Shown one piece after another: positions 11,759 to 19,473 of a stretch of 22,886 nt of DNA; the first letter of the stretch is position 1, and every line of letters starts with the position of its first letter. Below the pieces are notes generated by a model. It worked only from the letters and a program-made list of their open reading frames with translations. It was not told where the DNA came from and searched no databases. The translations under genes and the position numbers were made by a program. Source of the DNA: a virus; IMG/VR virus record IMGVR_UViG_3300025469_000156, positions 1 to 22,886 of that record. The stretch is one strand, 5' to 3'.

Positions 11759-11870
11759 AAGCATTAAAGTTTTGAAATAAAAGTAATAAAACAGTTTGGG
11801 GAGTTTGCTTTTACGAACTTCCAAGAAGTAACCGCGAAGGCGGAACTCCAGCACTCATAGAGGAAATCAT
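11759..11870 (+). other. Leader region with long-range stem
   Basis: An A/T-rich start (11759-11795) is followed by GGAGTT (about 11801) pairing with AACTCC (about 11846), which encloses CCGC-GAAG-GCGG. No protein gene is seen. The stem is close to the ribosome site GAGGAAATC of the next gene and might influence its translation. A promoter in the A/T-rich part is possible, but no clear boxes were seen. Confidence 0.35.
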
Positions 11871-12290
11871 ATGGAAGCAGCACGTCTTAAGCCTGTCGAG
11901 GATAGAATCGACCGGGGAATCAATGGCCTGCCAACAGCGGGTTCAGTAGAAACAGGCAAAGCAGTTAATTATCCAGGGGGCAGCGTTATTGGTATTCCAG
12001 CACCTCTTTCCGCTGCAACACCGGCTCCAGAAAAAGCAATTAACTCTGGTTATGCTAATGTTGTTGACGGCAGAGTGACACCAGCTCTTTCCACCGATAT
12101 GCTCAGCCCAAGCCAAAAAATTAGCAATGGGCAAGGCAAATTGTATGGTGGGCAACCTGACAACGATGAAGATGATGTTCCTTTGAGTGTTGAAGGCACC
12201 GGCACGCAGGAACTCGAAAGTTCGTTCGCATCGCATCGCGATGTAGCAGCGAGCCGTGGCACTGCACCGGCCAACGTAGCAACAGAGTAA
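11871..12290 (+). CDS. Unknown late protein, 139 aa, low complexity
   Basis: The protein is rich in Pro, Ala, Gly, Ser and Thr (VIGIPAPLSAATPAPEKAIN) and has an acidic patch (GGQPDNDEDDVPLSVEGTG). It has no membrane helix or Cys. The composition points to a disordered virion or procapsid protein. ATG 11871 is preceded by GAGGAAATC at good spacing. No family was recognised and no LNQ motif was found. It follows the repeat-motif genes and precedes five further small genes before the terminase. Confidence 0.65.
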   Translation: MEAARLKPVEDRIDRGINGLPTAGSVETGKAVNYPGGSVIGIPAPLSAATPAPEKAINSGYANVVDGRVTPALSTDMLSPSQKISNGQGKLYGGQPDNDEDDVPLSVEGTGTQELESSFASHRDVAASRGTAPANVATE

Positions 12291-12318
12291 TAACTTATTC
12301 CCAAAAAGGAGCATTAAC

Positions 12319-12432
12319 ATGAAATCGAATCCGGCACCCGCAGTTGCAAAGCCAAGTCCCGCTGGGAAACAGTTTCCGCTGTCCGGCGCACACCAGCCTG
12401 TGCAACAGCAATCAGCCCCAAAGAAAGGGTAA
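12319..12432 (+). CDS. Very small late protein, 37 aa
   Basis: AAGGAG lies eight bases before ATG 12319, and the frame ends at TAA 12430-12432, three bases before the next gene. The product begins MKSNPAPAVAKPSPAGKQFP and is Pro/Gln/Lys-rich. Its first 20 residues resemble the MKTNPPMREVQ...GAQFP start of the internal product at 11471 (MK-S/T-NP, then G-x-QFP), suggesting the same N-terminal module without the LNQ motif. Function unknown. The ribosome site, the fit between neighbours and the shared module support it as a real gene. Confidence 0.6.
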   Translation: MKSNPAPAVAKPSPAGKQFPLSGAHQPVQQQSAPKKG

Positions 12433-12435
12433 CCA

Positions 12436-12762
12436 ATGGCAGACCGAGTAGACCAGAACAAAAACCTCACTGTCAAAGGTGGACCCGACGTTGCAGTGAA
12501 GAAAGTAGATCAAGTAGTGCTTAGCTATCCGCAGTTTGATGTCAATGCTGATAATCGAACAATGGAAGCAAAGTCCGCGACTAAGAGTGGCAGCGTAGAT
12601 GCAGTAGGTGATGTTGCCCGCAAGACGCTGGACGATCTGGCCAACCTGCCTCAACCGCGTAAGCAGATGACGGGTCAACGGAACAGCAAGCACTATGATG
12701 AAAATGGTAAGGCATTCAAAACCTTCCCAGGAAATCTCACCGATAGTGACCAAGGAAACTAA
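12436..12762 (+). CDS. Unknown late protein, 108 aa
   Basis: The product begins MADRVDQNKNLTVKGGPDVAV. It is hydrophilic with evenly spread charge, contains a helical stretch (GDVARKTLDDLANL) and ends in a polar tail. It has no membrane segment or Cys. GAAAGGG stands six bases before ATG 12436, inside the end of the 37-aa gene, so coupling is likely. Two bases separate it from the next gene. No family was recognised; position suggests a head or packaging accessory. Confidence 0.65.
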   Translation: MADRVDQNKNLTVKGGPDVAVKKVDQVVLSYPQFDVNADNRTMEAKSATKSGSVDAVGDVARKTLDDLANLPQPRKQMTGQRNSKHYDENGKAFKTFPGNLTDSDQGN

Positions 12763-12764
12763 TC

Positions 12765-12968
12765 ATGGCAAAACCAGTGTTTAAGTTGAAAAAGGGCGCA
12801 CTTCACAAGCAAATGGGTGTGAAGCAAGGTGAGAAGATTCCTGTTGCCGATTTGCACGCAAAACTCGCTGCTGCTAAAAAGCGCGGCGATGTGACAACGG
12901 AACGTCGCGTAGTGTTCGCACTTAACGCGCGTCATTTTCATCATGGCAAAGGGCACGGGGGTTCTTAA
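12765..12968 (+). CDS. Small basic protein with His-rich tail, 67 aa
   Basis: The product is Lys-rich (MAKPVFKLKKGALHKQMGVK), with a helix PVADLHAKLAAAKKRG and the tail FALNARHFHHGKGHGGS. AAGGAA precedes ATG 12765. The next gene ends in a similar NHKHLHHNKGDG segment, so the two look like diverged tandem copies, or partners with the same H-x-HH-x-KG motif. The basic charge would suit nucleic acid binding, the His cluster metal binding. Neither is demonstrated. The stop is followed directly by the next ATG. Confidence 0.7.
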   Translation: MAKPVFKLKKGALHKQMGVKQGEKIPVADLHAKLAAAKKRGDVTTERRVVFALNARHFHHGKGHGGS

Positions 12969-13181
12969 ATGCCTTATGTCAGCCTAGCGCAAGAAGGATT
13001 CATGCACGAGCATCCTGAAGTGCTTGGCAAGAAGGGACTCAAAGAGTGGGACAGTGCAACGAAAGGGATGCACCTTCCGAAGCATGTTCATGCAGTACGC
13101 ACTGCCCCACCCGAAGCACGCCATGCACTTGTAGTAAATCATAAACATTTGCATCACAACAAAGGCGATGGAACGCCGTAG
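12969..13181 (+). CDS. Small protein with His-rich tail, 70 aa
   Basis: ATG 12969 follows the preceding TAA with no gap, and GGGGG of the upstream gene serves as ribosome site. The product begins MPYVSLAQEGFMHEHPEVLG, has several His residues throughout, and ends RHALVVNHKHLHHNKGDGTP, resembling the tail of the preceding protein. No family was recognised. It stands 31 bases before the terminase small subunit, so a packaging accessory is a reasonable guess but no more. Confidence 0.7.
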   Translation: MPYVSLAQEGFMHEHPEVLGKKGLKEWDSATKGMHLPKHVHAVRTAPPEARHALVVNHKHLHHNKGDGTP

Positions 13182-13212
13182 TTAACTGCGACTTGTAGCA
13201 GGGAGAAATACC

Positions 13213-13944
13213 ATGGCTGAAACCACACCACCAGTAATAACATCCAATCTCTTAATGATCATTTCTCCTTTTCCGACGCGGAGTGAAACCTTAGTACTCC
13301 GCGCCGAGAAACTTTTTAATGATGGTGGAGAAGAGAAATTAGAGACGGACGAAAGACGCGATGCAGTTCAGTATTTGATGCTGATGCGCCCTGACCTGAG
13401 TAACGTAGAACTCGGTCGTATCTTCAAAGTGGGCGAGCAGACAATACGAAATGATAAGGAACTTATTCGCAAGCGTATGGCAGAGGAAGTAACTGACAAA
13501 GATATTTCTCTTGTTATATCCGATCTGATGCGAGGGCACGAATTGCTTAAGGTTGACCTAGCAGCCTCTAAGAAGGCTTGTAAAAAAGGCACCCCAGCAT
13601 ACCTGAACCATCTGAAGTTCGAGCAGGAAGCAGAATATAAGCTCATTGAACTTTTGCAGAGTTTAGGGGTTTACCCAAAGAACTTGGGTAACATGACCAA
13701 AACAGAGTTTATTTACAAAGCACACGTTGCCAAAGGTGGTGCGGTCAACGTGGCTACTATCCAATCGAGTGATGAACTCAAAACCATTGAGGCACAGGAA
13801 GTCAAACTGCTGCCTGGGGCTTTTGAGACCGATGAGGATAAAGAGATACGTGCTGCATTAGCAGCGGAGTTCGCAGAAACTACTGCAGTGCAGGAAAAAG
13901 AAGCTCCCACACTAATGGGGCCAACGAGGATACAACGTGGGTAG
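13213..13944 (+). CDS. terS: Terminase small subunit (putative)
   Basis: The protein has 243 residues. Residues 61-88 (DLSNVELGRIFKVGEQTIRN...) are a helix-turn-helix of the type small terminase subunits use to bind the packaging site. The middle is a long helical, charged region that may form the ring-building core, and the C-terminal part is acidic. The overall sequence is not a clear match to a named family. The call rests on the HTH, the length, and overlap by eight bases with the large subunit gene. GGGAGAAATACC precedes ATG 13213. Small subunits recognise concatemeric DNA and hand it to the large subunit at the portal. Confidence 0.75.
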   Translation: MAETTPPVITSNLLMIISPFPTRSETLVLRAEKLFNDGGEEKLETDERRDAVQYLMLMRPDLSNVELGRIFKVGEQTIRNDKELIRKRMAEEVTDKDISLVISDLMRGHELLKVDLAASKKACKKGTPAYLNHLKFEQEAEYKLIELLQSLGVYPKNLGNMTKTEFIYKAHVAKGGAVNVATIQSSDELKTIEAQEVKLLPGAFETDEDKEIRAALAAEFAETTAVQEKEAPTLMGPTRIQRG

Positions 13945-15382
13945 GCATTCCGCGCCACACTTTGAAGGTGCGGCGAGTGCAATGCTGACTAAGTTGACTA
14001 GGCAAGTTCCAATCGAACTTCACCTGCCAGCAGCACACCCAAGGCAAGCAGAGTTGATCAACGCATTTGATGCGCGTCGATTACCTGATGGTAAGGTAAT
14101 CTTTAACCCAGGAACAGGTGGGTTTGATTATGCTGCATATTATGCTTTGCCTTTAGCATATCCTGAACTCAAGTTTGTAGTTGGAGCTTGCGGAACTAAG
14201 TTTGGTAAGACATACGGTTGCTCAATTCTTATGACCCGTATGGCATGGGATGTGAAAGACTCACTGAACTGGTGGGTTGCTCCTTCATATCGGCAGTCAG
14301 AGATGGCATACCGACTTGTGAAGAGGCTTCTTCCCAAAGATACTTATGTTGAGTATAAAGCAGACCTACGTTTGGAACTGATAGAGCCCGACGGTGGTTT
14401 TCACTCAGCAGTTGAGTTTAAGTCGGCAGAGAACGATGATAACCTAAGAGGATTCGGAGTTCATTTCGCTATCTTAGATGAAGCGGCCCGCATTGCTCAA
14501 GCTTCGTATGAGTCCGTTTGGACTACTATGACGCAGACTGATGGCCGCATGGTCATCATTTCTACACCAAAAGGCCGAAATTGGTTTTATGATGAATACC
14601 AGAAAGGCGAAAAATCTGGGCTGTTGCCTGGAGATGTGGATGAGAACCCAGAATGGCTCTCGATCCGAATGCCTACCTGGACGAATCCATACGTCAAGCC
14701 TCAGCGCATAATGACGATGAAGAAGAACATGCCTGGAGATGTGTTCGAGCAGGAAATTGCTGCTCGATTCATGTTGGAATCGGCTGGCGTCTTCCGTGGA
14801 ATCGAAGGCTGTATCAGGAAAGGGCTGCTCAATCAATTTGGACAGCCACAAAACGAAACACCGCTCGCTGGACACCGTTATATCATGGGTGTTGACTTAG
14901 CGCGTAAGAAAGATTACACAGTAATTTTTGTGATTGATATTCTCCGTCGTCACGTTGTGTATTACGAGCGGTTCAATGATATGGCGTGGTCAGTGCAAAA
15001 GCGCCGCATCATCGAAGTATCGAACCATTATAACAGGGCAACCTGCTGGATGGACGGTACAGGCGTTGGTGATCCTATCGTTGAGGATGTACGGTCGGCT
15101 GGTGTCAGAACAGAATGCTTCATCATCTCGAATCGTTCTAAGCAGGAACTTATCGAGAAGTTGAGAGCAGATATCGAGTTCGGACGTATTACTTTCCCGC
15201 AGCTTCCAGTGCTCATCAAAGAACTAAGAAACTATGAGTACGAAATCAACAGCAACGGTAACATCAAGTATAGTGCACCTCCTGGGCAGCATGATGATAC
15301 TGTAATTGCTTTAGCCCTTGCAGGTCACGGTTTGAATGTTAACCACGGCTTCGCTCGTGCAATGCAAGTGCGCGGCGTATAA
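13937..15382 (+). CDS. terL: Terminase large subunit
   Basis: The protein has 481 residues. The ATPase domain shows a Walker A-like GACGTKFGKT (83-92), a Walker B HFAILDEA (176-183) with Glu182, and motif III IISTP (207-211). The RuvC-like nuclease domain shows GVDLARKKDY (Asp320), WMDGTGVGD (Asp373) and QHDDTVIALA (Asp453/454). It packages DNA into the procapsid through the portal and cuts it. GTG 13937 overlaps the small-subunit stop and has GAGG upstream; ATG 13982 would remove 15 residues without hurting the domains. The Walker A has an extra Lys (TKFGKT), within the range seen in phage terminases. Confidence 0.96.
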   Translation: MGRHSAPHFEGAASAMLTKLTRQVPIELHLPAAHPRQAELINAFDARRLPDGKVIFNPGTGGFDYAAYYALPLAYPELKFVVGACGTKFGKTYGCSILMTRMAWDVKDSLNWWVAPSYRQSEMAYRLVKRLLPKDTYVEYKADLRLELIEPDGGFHSAVEFKSAENDDNLRGFGVHFAILDEAARIAQASYESVWTTMTQTDGRMVIISTPKGRNWFYDEYQKGEKSGLLPGDVDENPEWLSIRMPTWTNPYVKPQRIMTMKKNMPGDVFEQEIAARFMLESAGVFRGIEGCIRKGLLNQFGQPQNETPLAGHRYIMGVDLARKKDYTVIFVIDILRRHVVYYERFNDMAWSVQKRRIIEVSNHYNRATCWMDGTGVGDPIVEDVRSAGVRTECFIISNRSKQELIEKLRADIEFGRITFPQLPVLIKELRNYEYEINSNGNIKYSAPPGQHDDTVIALALAGHGLNVNHGFARAMQVRGV

Positions 15383-15390
15383 AACTTAAT

Positions 15391-15411
15391 CGGGCGGTGC
15401 CTCAATCACCG
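15391..15411 (+). terminator. Hairpin after terL, weak terminator or attenuator
   Basis: GGCGGTG, loop CCTCAAT and CACCGCC form a 7-bp perfect hairpin eight bases after the terL stop. Only TGTTCACTT follows, so there is no true T-run. It may lower read-through or protect the terL message 3' end. Confidence 0.4.
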
Positions 15412-15436
15412 CCTGTTCACTTAGTGGGGTGGGCAA

Positions 15437-15769
15437 GTGCAGAGCGACCGACAGTTGTTGCTATGGTATCGAAAGTTCAATAAGCTTTATTGGAACGGGG
15501 AATTACCAGATAACACCGTAATCCATTGGGAACCTTGTTCTGCAGACAATGCTACTACTTGTCCTGTTTATCAAGTTGCAGACAATTGTTTCAAGATATT
15601 GGTTGATCCCGCTATTAGTGGGCAGCCTAAATGGTGGAAGATCATTCTTCTACATGAGATGTGCCATATAGCATTATGGCCTAAGCATTTACATCATGAG
15701 CATGGAAAGTTATTCAAAGAAGAAAAGAAGCGCATCTTTTTGATGGGTGCACTCGATAATTTGTGGTAA
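15437..15769 (+). CDS. SprT-like zinc metalloprotease
   Basis: The protein has 110 residues. The zinc site HEMCH (His73, Glu74, His77) is followed by HHEHGKLF, where His89 is likely the third ligand, as in SprT/Spartan proteins. The N-terminus LLLWYRKFNKLYWNGELPDN is typical of the SprT fold. Spartan homologues cleave proteins crosslinked to DNA; small phage versions are common but untested. GTG 15437 lies after GTGGGGTGGGC, and no ATG gives a better length. Its place directly behind terL suggests a link to packaging or prohead processing. It could be a maturation protease, though no such role is known for this family. Confidence 0.87.
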   Translation: MQSDRQLLLWYRKFNKLYWNGELPDNTVIHWEPCSADNATTCPVYQVADNCFKILVDPAISGQPKWWKIILLHEMCHIALWPKHLHHEHGKLFKEEKKRIFLMGALDNLW

Positions 15770-15792
15770 ACAAGATGCGTGGGGCATCCTGA

Positions 15793-16791
15793 ATGAAAAT
15801 ACCAAATTTAATTCCAATGCAGTCCGTAGGCGCGGCTAAGCCATGTGACATTTCGGTAATCATCGCACACCGTGGCCCAGAAATGGGTTTGTGGTTTACG
15901 ATGGAGAGCTGCATGATGGGTTTGGAAAAAACTGGCCTCACTTACGAGTTCAGAATTTGTGCTAATGGTGAAGAGACAATCAGCGATGATATGCGCCGTA
16001 TTCAGCACTGGACGGAGCAGGAAGGACACATAGGAGAGTTTTTCCATAGTGTTCAGCCTTTGGCTCCTCCAACCGCTCGGCAAATGGTCACAGAACACGC
16101 AAACGGAAAATATTTGTTCTTTTTTGATAATCACTGCCTACCGACGCCAGGATATTTCCTGCGCGGGGTACAGTCGATGGAAAAGTACAATATTGACTTT
16201 TTGCACTCAACTACAAAGTTCTTCTCTGGTGAAGGTACTGATTACGAGTATAAACTAAGCCTGAAGCGTGATTTTTGGACGCTTGAGCCTTATAAGAAGC
16301 CACTTGATCCTGAAAATCCATATCGCATCGCTTGTGCTGGTCATGGTGGGTTTGTGGTACGCAATTCTGCGTGGAAAGAGTGCAGAGGTTATTGGGAAGG
16401 CTTTGAAGGATATGGTGGTGAGGAAACTTACACCGATTTGAAATTTTGGTTGTTTGGTAAACAAGTGTGGTTGGACCCGTTAATGATTCACAAGCATTGG
16501 GCAGGAAAGCGGGAATACACACGACACTTCACTGATGACTTTTTCAGGAACATGTACATGGCTGCTAACTGTATTGGCGGCGAAGCATGGCTTGCAAGAG
16601 TGTTCAGTAGTACAATGAAATGTTCCAGATTTGTGAATAAGCGGGAGCTGATAAAAATAAAACCGCTTTATGACCTAATGGTGGAAGCACAGAAGAAATC
16701 ACAATCGCATTCAGAATGGATCGCATCGCGCCGCACAAAAACACTTGATGAGTTGCTTGTTTGGTTTGATGAGAATGGCATTCGCAGGTAG
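15793..16791 (+). CDS. GT-A fold glycosyltransferase (GT2-like)
   Basis: The protein has 332 residues. CDISVIIAHRG (18-28) is the first strand and nucleotide-binding turn. ANGKYLFFFDNHC (103-115) has Asp112-Asn-His114 at the DxD position, the metal and sugar-nucleotide site. GHGGFVVRNSAWKECRGYWE and then FEGYGGEETYTDLKFW (about 193-230) form the acceptor region with the usual Glu pair. No membrane helix is visible, so it acts in the cytosol. Possible targets are phage DNA bases, virion proteins or host surface sugars. The location between the terminase and portal genes is unusual and favours a virion or DNA target. GGGGC lies upstream of ATG 15793. Confidence 0.9.
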   Translation: MKIPNLIPMQSVGAAKPCDISVIIAHRGPEMGLWFTMESCMMGLEKTGLTYEFRICANGEETISDDMRRIQHWTEQEGHIGEFFHSVQPLAPPTARQMVTEHANGKYLFFFDNHCLPTPGYFLRGVQSMEKYNIDFLHSTTKFFSGEGTDYEYKLSLKRDFWTLEPYKKPLDPENPYRIACAGHGGFVVRNSAWKECRGYWEGFEGYGGEETYTDLKFWLFGKQVWLDPLMIHKHWAGKREYTRHFTDDFFRNMYMAANCIGGEAWLARVFSSTMKCSRFVNKRELIKIKPLYDLMVEAQKKSQSHSEWIASRRTKTLDELLVWFDENGIRR

Positions 16792-16796
16792 TGAAA

Positions 16797-17006
16797 ATGG
16801 CCGATATGTTGAGTGGGAAAACACGAAAAGGCAAGCCGTTAGCTGACGGACTCAGCCAAACTGAATATGACAGCATGATGCATACTTGGACTAGCCGATT
16901 CCCTAACGGGTTAAGCGGTTCAGATTTAGAAGAGAGATTTTTACGCGGTGGCATCGGCGCTGATCTCCACAGAACTTCACTTAATAGGACAGCACCTAAT
17001 AATTAG
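16797..17006 (+). CDS. Unknown small protein, about 69-71 aa
   Basis: The frame begins at GTG 16791 (overlapping the glycosyltransferase stop as TAGTG) or ATG 16797. I prefer the ATG, but neither has a clear ribosome site. The product contains MLSGKTRKGKPLADGLSQTE and FPNGLSGSDLEERFLRGGIG, mixed charged and Gly-rich, with no membrane helix or Cys. Family not recognised. A longer frame of the HNH gene overlaps its end, but that gene starts later at 17086. Confidence 0.55.
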   Translation: MADMLSGKTRKGKPLADGLSQTEYDSMMHTWTSRFPNGLSGSDLEERFLRGGIGADLHRTSLNRTAPNN

Positions 17007-17085
17007 AGTATCCCAAGGCTTAGCGGCTTTGGAACAGAGTGGGGAGAGACCCGAATCCCTCCCCTCTCGCCTTTCGGGAGGCAAA

Positions 17086-17652
17086 ATGGAAGAGATAAAA
17101 ATTTGTAGTAAGTGCAAAGAGCCAAAACCAATAGGTGAGTTCTACACTTGGCAGCGCAAAGGAAGAAGCAAGCGCACAGTCGATGCTAGATGTAAGGTAT
17201 GTACAAACTCCAAGAACAGTTCCTATAATAATACTCACGCAGATATTGTTAAGAAAACAAAGAATGCTTGGGATGAAAGTAATTGGGATAGGGTATTAGA
17301 ATGTGCACGACAGCGTAGAGCAGAGAACCCTCAACCAGCCAGAGATGCAGAGAAGAAATGGGCAGTGAATAACCCTGCTAAAGTCCGCATGAAGAGACAT
17401 CGCCGCAGATGCGCGGAAGGGTCATTCACAAACGAACAGTGGGCGGATTTGAAAAAGAAGTATGATTATTATTGTTTGTGTTGTGGTAAGAAAGAGCCCG
17501 AGATTAACTTAACAACGGATCATGTGATCCCTGTAGTTCTCGGCGGCACAAATAATATAGACAATATCCAACCGTTATGTCAACCCTGCAATTCCAGCAA
17601 GGGAATTAAGACTACGGATTTCCGCCTGACGCATCGGGCACAGGAGTCATAA
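17086..17652 (+). CDS. HNH endonuclease with N-terminal zinc ribbon
   Basis: The product from ATG 17086 (GGGAGG just upstream) has 188 residues; upstream in-frame starts lack ribosome sites and overlap the previous gene. Residues 7-39 hold CSKCKEPKPIGEFY and CKVC, a zinc ribbon common in freestanding phage HNH enzymes. The HNH core is CLCC (130-133), TTDHVIPVVLGG (143-154), NIDNIQPLCQPCNSSKG. It is likely a homing-type or nicking endonuclease inserted before the portal gene, two bases from its start. Hairpins (CCAAGGC/GCTTTGG and GGGGAG/CTCCCC) lie at 17009-17065. A role in DNA packaging, as for HNH partners of some terminases, is the alternative. Confidence 0.9.
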   Translation: MEEIKICSKCKEPKPIGEFYTWQRKGRSKRTVDARCKVCTNSKNSSYNNTHADIVKKTKNAWDESNWDRVLECARQRRAENPQPARDAEKKWAVNNPAKVRMKRHRRRCAEGSFTNEQWADLKKKYDYYCLCCGKKEPEINLTTDHVIPVVLGGTNNIDNIQPLCQPCNSSKGIKTTDFRLTHRAQES

Positions 17653-17653
17653 A

Positions 17654-19471
17654 ATGGCCGACTTGCCTATGGGGACGACGGGCACGCTCACATACCCTGG
17701 CTCTTCAGTGAACACCGGGAATGAGGCTTCCTTTCCTACTAGTGTTGTAAACGTCAAGACTCCTAGTATTGGAGTAGCAGACGAAAAGTTAGATGCAGAT
17801 AAACGGGAGATTGAGCGACTGCGTGGGCAATGTGCTCTGTATCAGAAATATTCTCCTCTGTGGAACTTTTATTTGGCCGCTTATGAAGGCGGCAAGGATT
17901 TTGCATCACCATCTAATATCTTCCGTCATCCCCGTGAACACCCGGATGATTTCAACGAGCGGGCAAAGCGACTTTATTATCACAATTATTGCTACCCAAT
18001 AGTGGATTTCTTTACCACATTTATCTTCACCGAAACAATTCAAAGAGACGGTGATTCTGATCGTGATACCTATGATGAATTCATAGGGGATGTGAATAAG
18101 AAGGGTGATGATATCACTACGTTCATGTCTCAGGTATGCGATGACATGCAGATTTTTGGTATGTCCTATGTCCTTGTGGATTCTCCTAAAATAGACGCCA
18201 CAAACTTGACCAAAGCTCAGCAAGATGAATTAGGGATAAAGCCTTATTGGGTGTTGGTAAAGCCGACCGAAGTTTTGGATTGGGCACATGACTCGTTTGA
18301 CAACCTGATTTACATGAAAAGGGTTGAGCATCAAACACGTATTGGCGCTGGAATGTTTAAGCAGTGTATCGAGCGCTACAGCGAATGGTCTGAATCCGAG
18401 ATTAAGATTTCAGAAGTAGATGTGACTAACCCAGATGAACCTGTTTTAATTAAGAAGGGTGAAGTAATGGCTAATCAGATGGGGAAAATTCCCATCAAGA
18501 TAGCACGTTACAAACGTAGCAAAACAGATAAGTACATGGGGTTATCGTTCCTTACTGATTTGGCATGGATTAGCCGTGAGGTAATGAATCTTACATCTCT
18601 GTTGCAGGAATTCCTCTATCGCCAGTGCTTCAACATTCTAGCTATGGAGAGTGATCCCAACGTGCCTGAGATTGAGCAGATGCAAGGCGAAATTAGTACC
18701 GCCAACATGCTTAAGTATGCTCAGGGAACCAAAGAACCGAAATATATCACACCTCCCACCGAGCCCGCAAAATTCTTGCAGGAAGAGCGGTCGAGCAATG
18801 TGATGTCGATGTACAAGATTGCAGCACAGGATACGCAGAACGACCTGTTCAATGGTGGTAAGTCTAGCGGGTTCTCGAAAGCGGTATCCTTCCAAACTAC
18901 AGTTCCAAAGATTGCCACGCGCGCCGAAACATTGGAGCATTTGGAAATGGAATTGATGACACTTACCTTTGAATATATGGGTAAAGAATGGAAAGGCTCA
19001 GTCAAGTACAAAGATCACTATCAGATTACAAACCTAACTGATGCGCTGTCTCAGCTCAGCACTATGTTTAAGGACTTGCAGATTACTTCAAAGACATTTG
19101 CGGAAATGCAAATGAAGAGGATGATCGATGAGTTTGATGGCAAGATGACTCCTGAGCAACGTAAGAAGGTTTATGAAGAAATTGAAGCCATCGACTATGA
19201 CGAATGGTTTGACGTTATGAAGTTAGGCTTCTTGGGTCGCGCTGCTCTGGCACCCGAGACCGCGCTTCTGATGGATGAACCAGCAGTTCGTGCAAAGTCT
19301 GCGGAAGCCTTGGGTGTACAGCCTGGGGTTGGCAGTTCCAAAACCCCCATAACCAAAGGGAAGGATACAGCTACCGCAGCTTCAACACCTACACGAGCGC
19401 AGTCTGGTTCCGCCGAACTTAAGAAAGAGTCGGCAAAGAGCGGCAGAAAGAAACTTACCGTCAGGAGATAA
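17654..19471 (+). CDS. Portal protein
   Basis: The protein has 605 residues, within the usual portal range. It forms the dodecameric channel at one capsid vertex, where the terminase docks. Typical portal features are an early helical and alpha/beta region (YQKYSPLWNFYLAAYEGG, YYHNYCYPIVDFFTTFIFTE), a beta-rich middle with PYWVLVKPTEVLDWAHD, then the long helix region after GLSFLTDLAWISREVMNLTS, and a charged, partly disordered Ala/Thr/Lys-rich C-terminus. I assign it on length, architecture and position two genes before scaffold and capsid rather than on one signature. ATG 17654 follows the HNH stop by one base. No signal peptide is present. Confidence 0.85.
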   Translation: MADLPMGTTGTLTYPGSSVNTGNEASFPTSVVNVKTPSIGVADEKLDADKREIERLRGQCALYQKYSPLWNFYLAAYEGGKDFASPSNIFRHPREHPDDFNERAKRLYYHNYCYPIVDFFTTFIFTETIQRDGDSDRDTYDEFIGDVNKKGDDITTFMSQVCDDMQIFGMSYVLVDSPKIDATNLTKAQQDELGIKPYWVLVKPTEVLDWAHDSFDNLIYMKRVEHQTRIGAGMFKQCIERYSEWSESEIKISEVDVTNPDEPVLIKKGEVMANQMGKIPIKIARYKRSKTDKYMGLSFLTDLAWISREVMNLTSLLQEFLYRQCFNILAMESDPNVPEIEQMQGEISTANMLKYAQGTKEPKYITPPTEPAKFLQEERSSNVMSMYKIAAQDTQNDLFNGGKSSGFSKAVSFQTTVPKIATRAETLEHLEMELMTLTFEYMGKEWKGSVKYKDHYQITNLTDALSQLSTMFKDLQITSKTFAEMQMKRMIDEFDGKMTPEQRKKVYEEIEAIDYDEWFDVMKLGFLGRAALAPETALLMDEPAVRAKSAEALGVQPGVGSSKTPITKGKDTATAASTPTRAQSGSAELKKESAKSGRKKLTVRR

Positions 19472-19473
19472 AA

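Noticed and set aside
15391-15411. Full terminator after terL
   Set aside because: The hairpin is perfect but no T-run follows and the next gene starts 26 bases on, so it is kept only as a weak attenuator candidate.
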